A stretch of 36,501 bases of DNA from a virus. Of the stretch, positions 30,705 to 36,501 are shown piece by piece. Location: the IMG/VR virus record IMGVR_UViG_3300042293_000068, positions 1 to 36,501 of that record; one strand, given 5' to 3'. The notes below the pieces were generated by a model. It was given only the letters and a program-made list of their open reading frames with translations. It did not search any database and was not told the DNA's origin. The position numbers and the translations under genes are program-made. Every line of letters starts with the position of its first letter. Within the stretch, counting starts at the first letter, position 1.

Positions 30705-32051
30705 TTAAGTAGCAGTACCAGTTGAACGATAACGAATCAACGCGTTAGGGTCACGAACCGATGTAGCCAAACGCTTTTCACCAAAGAATGTGATAAAGCC
30801 CGGCGCGGTTTGGTCGTAGCGGCGCATAATCATGTTCAATCTGTCAATGATTGTGTGACCGCGTGTGAAATCACCAAAGAACATTGGATACAAAGAAGTT
30901 GTACCCGCAGAACCAGTAGTTGCTTGTGATGGGTTATCGCAATACTTGTTTACGACAACATCAAAGCCTAACAAATTACCTACGATACCTTCAACCGACA
31001 AACCTTCGTTACGATTAAAGATTGGTGCGCCGTTTGTATCACGCAATGCGCGAATAGCGTTCAACAAAATTGGGCTAATCATAAACTTAGTGTCAGGTGT
31101 CCAATACTGTTGTGGCAAAGCATAAATAGTATTGATTACGTCAACATAAGAAATGTTGTTTGCGCCAACGGTGTTTGCGTTAGTGGTAATTTGGTCATAA
31201 GTAGCAAGGCTATGCAAACCAGTATTAGAACCCGTACCGCTTGTTCCAAATGCCGCCGTAGAGCAAGTACCACCCGCATAGGTAGCGTTAGCACCCGCGT
31301 ATTGGTCTAAGCCACGCAAGCCATTTGTGCCGCCGTAAGGATTAGTGCTTGATTGTGCCGCTTGGTCGTTATTCTGAATCATTGACAAGGCTTCGGCTTG
31401 CGAAAACTCCATCAACATATCGTCAACGACATTGGCTTCCAAACCATCAATATCATCCAAAGCCGCAGTACGGATTGGGAATTGAACATTCAGGTCTTGC
31501 AGAACCAATTGCCAAATGCTTGTGTTTTCAGTTGTGGCATCGCCGTTGTTCTGAATCGCATAGCCCCATGCCGCACCCGCATTACCAGTTTTGACACGGA
31601 ATTGATAAGAAGAACCATCAGTTGCTACGGTGCGTGACAAACCGCGCATGGGGTTAGCCAAACGCAAAGCGGCAAATACGGGGTCATAAGCGGTACGACC
31701 ACCTTGGTTGTTGCCTGAGCCTGTCAATGCTGATGCCTCGCGCATATACGCATCGCGTTGGCTTTCGTCTGCAAAAATTTGCAGTTCTTTTTCTACGCGG
31801 GCATTGCTTTTGTAGAAAGAAACCAATTGTTCTTTAACAGAACGGTTTACATCGCCGCGCACGGATGTAGCGGGCTTGACGATTGCGGGGGCTTGAATAG
31901 ATGCTACTTTGGCTTCCAAAGCAGAAATGGTTTCTTGCATTTCCAGTTTGATTGCTTCAACGGCGGCGGGAATTTTTGCTTCAACGGCGGCAATGCTTTC
32001 GCTTTGCTTGGCTTCGATAGCATCCAATTTTTCAATGATTGCTTGTGACAT
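30705..32051 (-). CDS. Major capsid protein (HK97 fold, with scaffolding delta domain)
   Basis: A 448-residue MCP. Residues 1-52 form a coiled coil (AIIEKLDAIEAKQSESIAAV and so on), the delta-like scaffolding domain expected to be cut off by the prohead protease. The shell domain starts around REASALTGSG (104-113), with FAALRLANPMRGLSR, DLNVQFPIRTAALDDIDG, LPQQYWTPDTKFMISP and GEKRLATSVRDPNALIRY. It lies directly after the protease gene (3-bp gap), and a strong terminator follows. Confidence 0.93.
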   Translation of the reverse strand: MSQAIIEKLDAIEAKQSESIAAVEAKIPAAVEAIKLEMQETISALEAKVASIQAPAIVKPATSVRGDVNRSVKEQLVSFYKSNARVEKELQIFADESQRDAYMREASALTGSGNNQGGRTAYDPVFAALRLANPMRGLSRTVATDGSSYQFRVKTGNAGAAWGYAIQNNGDATTENTSIWQLVLQDLNVQFPIRTAALDDIDGLEANVVDDMLMEFSQAEALSMIQNNDQAAQSSTNPYGGTNGLRGLDQYAGANATYAGGTCSTAAFGTSGTGSNTGLHSLATYDQITTNANTVGANNISYVDVINTIYALPQQYWTPDTKFMISPILLNAIRALRDTNGAPIFNRNEGLSVEGIVGNLLGFDVVVNKYCDNPSQATTGSAGTTSLYPMFFGDFTRGHTIIDRLNMIMRRYDQTAPGFITFFGEKRLATSVRDPNALIRYRSTGTAT

Positions 32052-32054
32052 GAT

Positions 32055-32834
32055 TTAACCTTTAATTTTGGTATCAAGAATTTTAAGAAGTTCACGCGTT
32101 TCTAAAGCCGCGAGAATTTCCGCTTCGGTAGCCTCCGCATCTGATTCACTCAGAATAGGCGCAATTTCAATAGGCGTTGTAACTACATCGCGCAGTTCTA
32201 ACACTTTTTTGAACGTAGATGCGGCGGCTACCGCATCCTTTTTAGATAGCCCAACTTCACGCAAGGCTTGTTCTAAAACTTTTAAATCCGCAGAACCATC
32301 AGGTCGGAAATATTCCAACTTACTTACTTCTGCTTGTGGGTTGTTTGGATACATAACTACGGATACTTCGCGTAAGCCGCCTTTAGTGATTTGGAAATAT
32401 GCTTCATCAGATTGGTCGGGTTCGCCTTCAGCATTAACCATTTGATATTCTTCGGCGTATGCACCAACGGAAACGCCGCCAAACATTTCGGGCGATTCTT
32501 GCATTACTTTGTAAAGGTCAGAACCCATCGTAGTATTGACATACAAACGCCCTTCGGCTTTCATTCCTGTATCGTCAAACTCAAACGCATCCCATTGACC
32601 AACGGGGATTGCATCCGCATTGTGATTTACAAACATGGGTAGTGGGCGACCTGATGCAGAAAAATCTTCTGCCCATTGCATAAAGCCTTCGGGTTGATAA
32701 TTGAACCGCCTACCGTCTGCGCCTTCACGCGCACCCCAAGTAGTTACGGTTGCTTCAATTTTTCCTGTCGTTGCGCCTTGCTTTTCCAAAACTAATTTGG
32801 CTTCGCAAACCATCATCAGGTTTTTTACGGTCAT
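32055..32834 (-). CDS. HK97-type prohead protease (S78)
   Basis: A 259-residue maturation protease. The catalytic His is H71 in MFVNHNADAIPVGQW and the Ser is S122 in FGGVSVGAY, the spacing of U35/S78 proteases. An acidic C-terminal tail (DAEATEAEILAALETRELL) resembles the self-cleaved helical tail. It should remove the MCP delta domain. GAGGT lies 8 nt before ATG 32834. Confidence 0.93.
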   Translation of the reverse strand: MTVKNLMMVCEAKLVLEKQGATTGKIEATVTTWGAREGADGRRFNYQPEGFMQWAEDFSASGRPLPMFVNHNADAIPVGQWDAFEFDDTGMKAEGRLYVNTTMGSDLYKVMQESPEMFGGVSVGAYAEEYQMVNAEGEPDQSDEAYFQITKGGLREVSVVMYPNNPQAEVSKLEYFRPDGSADLKVLEQALREVGLSKKDAVAAASTFKKVLELRDVVTTPIEIAPILSESDAEATEAEILAALETRELLKILDTKIKG

Positions 32835-32967
32835 AGATTACCTCATCGATTTTAGTTCGGTCGATGTCATATATTGTTTTAGGGGGTCGCCCTCTTTTGG
32901 GGGGCGGTTCTGTATTTGGCTTATATGTTGCCAGAGATGCTATCACTAATTTAAAAATAGTGGACAC
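32755..32967 (-). CDS. Possible small AT-hook-like protein between portal and protease
   Basis: A 70-codon GTG-start frame covering the 140-bp gap between portal and protease and overlapping the protease by 80 bp. It includes PPPKRGRPPKTIYD, an AT-hook-like RGRP core, and ends basic (GKARRNDRKN). No clear ribosome binding site is seen. Small RGRP proteins occur at this place in some phages, so it is kept at low confidence. A 5-bp CGCCC/GGGCG hairpin also lies in the gap near 32887-32907. Confidence 0.35.
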   Translation of the reverse strand: MSTIFKLVIASLATYKPNTEPPPKRGRPPKTIYDIDRTKIDEVIYDRKKPDDGLRSQISFGKARRNDRKN

Positions 32968-32974
32968 TTTATTT

Positions 32975-34372
32975 TTACTTGCCGATATTCATTTTGCGGG
33001 TTTGGTTTCCACCGCCCCCGCCCGTATCTTGCGGGGATGTTCCGACAATCGGTTTATCTTTCCCGCCTTTATCAATTAATTCATCTGCCCCATCCATATT
33101 AGGCATACCCAAATATTCACGGGCTTCGTTGGGGGTCATAATCCCGTTTGTAACGCCCGCGGTAGCAAAATTCATTTGGTCTAATGGCGCACCTTTTAAG
33201 AAATTGCGCGTATCAAACTCAATGCACAAATTAGGGTAGCCAACAAACAAATGTTGTTTTAATTTCTGCTGAATGTTAATTAAAGTTGGGTACATTGTGG
33301 ATTTATAGAATTCATCCATCATTGTTTGGGTATTGTTGTACTTGGAATCGCCGATGCCAATCATTGCCGCGGGAACACCAAACAAACCGCAAATGCGCTT
33401 CATGGTTTGTTCTTTTAACTTAGCCGCATCGGTATCCTGTAGGGTCAACATATCCAACGGGGTGTACTTCATGCCTTGGTCTAGCAACATACCCTGACCC
33501 GCCTTGCTTGGGTCGCTTGGGCGGCTAGAAACCATTGCCGACCATGCTTCTTTCAGGCGGGCGGCAATTTCTTTGTACTTGCCATCAGGAATAACACTTT
33601 CGGTAGTAAACATCCCGCTTGGCTTTGCGCCGTTTTGCATAATGTAGTTTGCGTAAAGGTCAATATCTTGGTCTAGCGAAACCAGTTCTGCCGCCAAAAT
33701 GCCTTTGTTAAAACCCGCAGAACCTTGCCAGTTCATTTCCTTAATGTGCATCACTTGGTTAAAGTTCAGCGGTTTATCACGGTTAAAACCGTATGCGGGC
33801 GTACTCAAACGATACGATGGATAACGGGCAGGGGTGATTGTTACGGCAATTAAAGTTGAATCAAGCAAGTACATTTCTAACGGGGTTTCCGTTGTGCTTT
33901 CTTGGTCTTTACGCCACCAAAGGGTAAATGCTTCGCCCGCAAGTTCGTACCACATCAACCATTGATACCAAAATTCGTAGGTGCTTTGAAATTGGTTGGG
34001 TTGCGCCAAAAGGTTTGCCACTTGCTTGGCTTTAGCCTTATCCCGTGCGCCCACTAGCGGCGATTTAATGGCATCGACATAAGTACCATCTTCCGATTGG
34101 CTAACCACGCGAATAGGCAATTGCGATAGGGCGCGGGCTTTAGCCGCAACGCAAGCCATGATTGTGCTATTGCGCGTAAGCAATGACATATCCACGGGGC
34201 GACCCGCGTTATTGGTCGCGCCTGTGGTTACATAAAGAATCTGAGTATTGACATTAGGGTTCTTATTATCGCCCTGATAAACGATGTTATTGCCTAGCGC
34301 AGATTGCCCAAACAACGTATTGGATTCGTTTTTTTGGTCTTTATTGCGCTTGAAAATGTCGAAAATAGCCAT
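32975..34372 (-). CDS. Portal protein (HK97 family)
   Basis: A 465-residue portal. MAIFDIFKRNKD begins it, with a typical VDMSLLTRNSTIMACVAAKA segment, LANLL/QPNQFQSTYEFWYQW region, and TMKRICGLFGVPAAMIGIGD near residue 330, then NGIMTPNEAREYLGMP. It forms the dodecameric DNA entry ring and binds terminase. ATG at 34372 is chosen over a TTG at 34384. It ends in a flexible Gly/Asn stretch. Confidence 0.93.
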   Translation of the reverse strand: MAIFDIFKRNKDQKNESNTLFGQSALGNNIVYQGDNKNPNVNTQILYVTTGATNNAGRPVDMSLLTRNSTIMACVAAKARALSQLPIRVVSQSEDGTYVDAIKSPLVGARDKAKAKQVANLLAQPNQFQSTYEFWYQWLMWYELAGEAFTLWWRKDQESTTETPLEMYLLDSTLIAVTITPARYPSYRLSTPAYGFNRDKPLNFNQVMHIKEMNWQGSAGFNKGILAAELVSLDQDIDLYANYIMQNGAKPSGMFTTESVIPDGKYKEIAARLKEAWSAMVSSRPSDPSKAGQGMLLDQGMKYTPLDMLTLQDTDAAKLKEQTMKRICGLFGVPAAMIGIGDSKYNNTQTMMDEFYKSTMYPTLINIQQKLKQHLFVGYPNLCIEFDTRNFLKGAPLDQMNFATAGVTNGIMTPNEAREYLGMPNMDGADELIDKGGKDKPIVGTSPQDTGGGGGNQTRKMNIGK

Positions 34373-34396
34373 GTTTTTACCCAATTTCTTGATGGT

Positions 34397-36076
34397 TTAC
34401 CATTCAAAACTTCTAAATCCAAATGTATCAGAAATAAAAACATTGTCTAGATGGCAATGCAAAGCCATAATCATTGCAATAATTCCGTCAACTTTTGCGG
34501 ATGTATCGGCTTCATTCTTACGAACTTTGACATTTCCGTTTACATCCGTGTAAACCTCCGCGTTTGCCAGTTGCCAACCAACAAAAGGGTTGCCATCGTG
34601 CATGATGCCTTTTTTTAGAATCAATTGTTCTGCGGTTTTAGATGGGTTAGATAGAACCGCCATTCCCTGCCCAACCTTCTTTACGGGTAAACCCTCGGAA
34701 TACAAATTAGCAACCAATGACGCGGCGTTGTACGGGTCGTAGCCGATTTCTTTAACATTGTGCTTAATACATTGTTGCTTAATGTAGGTTTCCACTTCGT
34801 TAAGGTCGGTCACATTGCCTTGTGTAAGCCGCAATATGCCGCTTGCATGGGCTTGCAAAAAAATTGATTTATAGTGATTGGGTATTAGGTCTAAACTTTC
34901 TTCGGGTAAGAAAAATTGGAATTCTGCAAAAAACTTTTCTTCCGAATATCGGTGCAAAGTACAAACCGCGTTTAAGTCGCGGCTATATGCCAAGTCAAAC
35001 GCAATAAAAGTTGATTCGGGTTTATCTTCGGGCATAGGGCAAACTGAATCATCCCAATACCTTCTATCGACCCACGCGCTATTTGCTGAAACATAGATGT
35101 TTAGTTGCTTACAAAGAAATTCGTTAAGGCTTGCGGGCTTAGATTGCGCTTCGTGCGCCATGTGCCTAATGTGTTCGGTCGTAACCGATATGCCAAGCAT
35201 AGGGTTGGCTTTAGCCCAAGTTTCTTCGTTCGACCATTCATCGCCCGCATCGATGGAATACAGTAAACCAAACCATCGGTAGTTATCTTCTGCCGTGCCG
35301 CGTAGCACCGTGCGTAAGTGGTTTAAATCTTCAAAGAACTTTGTTTCGCGGGTAAACGATGCCGTAGTTAAATACATACGCAAAGGGTTCTTTCGCGCCC
35401 CCATACCCGAATGTAAAACCTCAATAGATGACCGTTCTGTAATTTGCGCGGCTTCATCAATCATCGCGCACGATGGGTTTTTACCATCGCCTGTTTTTCT
35501 GTTATCACGGGATAGCGCACGGTAGGTAGAAGTCGAATCGCCCGCTTTCTTTAGTTCGCTACGGTAAACAATAAACTTTTGCTGAAATTCATGCACCATA
35601 TTTTCAATGATGGCTTTAGATGAATCAAAGCAAATACTTGCCTGTTCGCGGTTGGTCGCCAAAGTAAACACTTCAGCACCCGCATCCCCAAACTGTAATT
35701 CGTAAAGTGCAATGATTGATGCCAAAGTTGTCTTGCCTGATTTACGCGGCACAAACAAAATTACATCAGTTACCCAACGTATCGTTTTATCTTTCCTATC
35801 CCTAAACCCATAAATAGCGGCAAGAAACAAAATCTGAAACGGTTGCAACTGGATTGGCTTGCCCGCTTCCGCACCTTTAACATGGCGGCAAAACTTGGCA
35901 AACTTTAAAATGTGTTCGGCTTTTTCGGGTACAAATTCATAAGGCGCATCCCGCCGTTCCACCATATCTAGGAATCTTTGGGCGGCTAACCTTACATCTT
36001 CGCAAGCGGTAATGTCGCCAAGGGTTACGCCCCTAGCGTATTGAAAAGCGGGTTCAAGCAGTTGCGAATAACTCAT
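34397..36076 (-). CDS. terL: Terminase large subunit
   Basis: A 559-residue packaging motor and nuclease. Walker A is VPRKSGKT (109-116), Walker B CAMIDEA (D207-E208), with a coupling motif YLTTASFTRE. The C-terminal RNase H-like nuclease has FIAFDLAYSRDLNAV, EIGYDPYNAASLV and a late Asp in KVDGIIAMIMAL. It is of the HK97/phi-type Terminase_1 family, commonly cos-type packaging. It overlaps TerS by 23 bp. Confidence 0.95.
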   Translation of the reverse strand: MSYSQLLEPAFQYARGVTLGDITACEDVRLAAQRFLDMVERRDAPYEFVPEKAEHILKFAKFCRHVKGAEAGKPIQLQPFQILFLAAIYGFRDRKDKTIRWVTDVILFVPRKSGKTTLASIIALYELQFGDAGAEVFTLATNREQASICFDSSKAIIENMVHEFQQKFIVYRSELKKAGDSTSTYRALSRDNRKTGDGKNPSCAMIDEAAQITERSSIEVLHSGMGARKNPLRMYLTTASFTRETKFFEDLNHLRTVLRGTAEDNYRWFGLLYSIDAGDEWSNEETWAKANPMLGISVTTEHIRHMAHEAQSKPASLNEFLCKQLNIYVSANSAWVDRRYWDDSVCPMPEDKPESTFIAFDLAYSRDLNAVCTLHRYSEEKFFAEFQFFLPEESLDLIPNHYKSIFLQAHASGILRLTQGNVTDLNEVETYIKQQCIKHNVKEIGYDPYNAASLVANLYSEGLPVKKVGQGMAVLSNPSKTAEQLILKKGIMHDGNPFVGWQLANAEVYTDVNGNVKVRKNEADTSAKVDGIIAMIMALHCHLDNVFISDTFGFRSFEW

Positions 36077-36425
36077 CTACTTCGGATGCCTTGTTTTTAA
36101 TCTTTGGGCGACCCCTTGCCACTAATGCTAGTTCGGCAAGAATCTTTATCGCTTTGTCCATTGATTCGGTTCTTATCTTGTAATAGGGGCTTGGTGCATC
36201 CCCCGCGTTGTAATGGTAAATCGCGCCATTTTCCAATAATCCAATGTGCGCCTGAACCAAAGTTTCCACCACCAAAACCAAAGAACCAATTAGCAGTTCA
36301 TCAGATGCAGTTAACGCACCCGTTGAATTTTCCACTTCGTTCCTGATGGCGGTTTCAAACGCATCTGCGTTCCAAGTGCTTGGATTACGCAAAAACGCAA
36401 TAATTTGTTTGGGTGCTTTTTTCAT
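36054..36425 (-). CDS. terS: Terminase small subunit (P27-like)
   Basis: A 123-residue helical protein, beginning MKKAPKQIIAFLRNPSTWNA, with an oligomerisation helix SDELLIGSLVLVVETLVQAH, and APSPYYKIRTESMDKAIKIL, typical of P27-like small terminases (the SPYYKI region is conserved). It recognises the packaging site. No Shine-Dalgarno is visible, only TTTAATATAAAAAA before the ATG. Confidence 0.85.
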   Translation of the reverse strand: MKKAPKQIIAFLRNPSTWNADAFETAIRNEVENSTGALTASDELLIGSLVLVVETLVQAHIGLLENGAIYHYNAGDAPSPYYKIRTESMDKAIKILAELALVARGRPKIKNKASEVDELFATA

Positions 36426-36501
36426 TTTTTTATATTAAACGCTTTGTTGTAGTTTAGCAACCTTATAACCCCCGCTTACTTTGCCTTTCTACAGAAAGAC
36501 A
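36426..36501 (-). other. Non-coding region upstream of TerS (candidate cos and promoter)
   Basis: No gene. Minus-strand TTGCTA, 17 bp, TAATAT ends 6 nt before the TerS ATG, so it would give a nearly leaderless message. CTTTCT-AC-AGAAAG (36485-36498) is an inverted repeat. If the ends join, a further CTTTC from position 1 extends it. The cohesive end of HK97-type phages usually lies here, upstream of TerS. Confidence 0.4.

Noticed and set aside
32068-32445. Plus-strand open frame of 125 codons opposite the protease
   Set aside because: Antisense to a firmly identified protease; Ser-rich composition and no ribosome binding site.

Overview
The window reads as an essentially complete genome of a tailed phage (HK97-type head, lambda-like long non-contractile tail, so siphovirus morphology). 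Several small genes match conserved families I recall from phages of Burkholderiales, and the fibre-adjacent DUF7936-type gene is typical of aquatic phages. A freshwater betaproteobacterial host is therefore my best inference, not a demonstrated fact. No integrase, excisionase, CI-like repressor or partition gene was recognised, which favours a lytic lifestyle. No tRNA, rRNA, CRISPR array or insertion sequence was seen.

Layout: (a) 5821 down to 31, minus strand: a tightly coupled early/accessory operon. It holds a Cro-like regulator, a zinc/HNH protein, a DUF1376-type replication protein, several nucleases (three clear HNH-type, a PD-(D/E)XK and a GIY-YIG/AP2 protein), a Dps/ferritin-like protein and small unknowns, with a strong internal sigma70-type promoter at 2910-2938. 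(b) 5948 to 9229, plus strand: a divergent early operon of small unknowns plus a recombination module (ERF annealing protein, YqaJ exonuclease, a tiny SSB-like protein ending DDDAPF). (c) 36425 down to 9226, minus strand: the late genes in canonical order. These are TerS, TerL, portal, prohead protease, two major capsid paralogues, connector and head closure, tail terminator, two major tail protein paralogues, a gp10-like protein, tail chaperones G/GT with a frameshift, tape measure, tail tip proteins, GNAT, J, a giant S74 fibre, a DUF7936 gene and a lysis cassette of eight small genes. If the molecule is closed or cos-ended, the HNH and GIY-YIG genes at the left end lie directly upstream of TerS, the usual HNH-cos-TerS arrangement.

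Most genes overlap by ATGA or TAATG, so translation is probably coupled through long polycistronic messages. Eight genes too short for ordinary ORF calling were found by following these couplings. Several start codons were also moved inward to ATG or GTG codons that overlap the upstream stop.

Most notable observations: (1) both shell proteins, capsid and tail tube, are encoded as tandem diverged paralogues, and the capsid pair is split by a strong intrinsic terminator that should set their ratio; (2) a GGGAAAC slippery site with a downstream 9-bp stem and possible pseudoknot joins the G and T chaperone frames; (3) I found no GATC anywhere in 36.5 kb; (4) a phage Dps-like protein keeps the ferroxidase residue spacing; (5) two abutting hairpins upstream of an HNH gene expose a loop complementary to its ribosome binding site; (6) a GIY-YIG/AP2 fusion and a 77-residue SSB-like protein.
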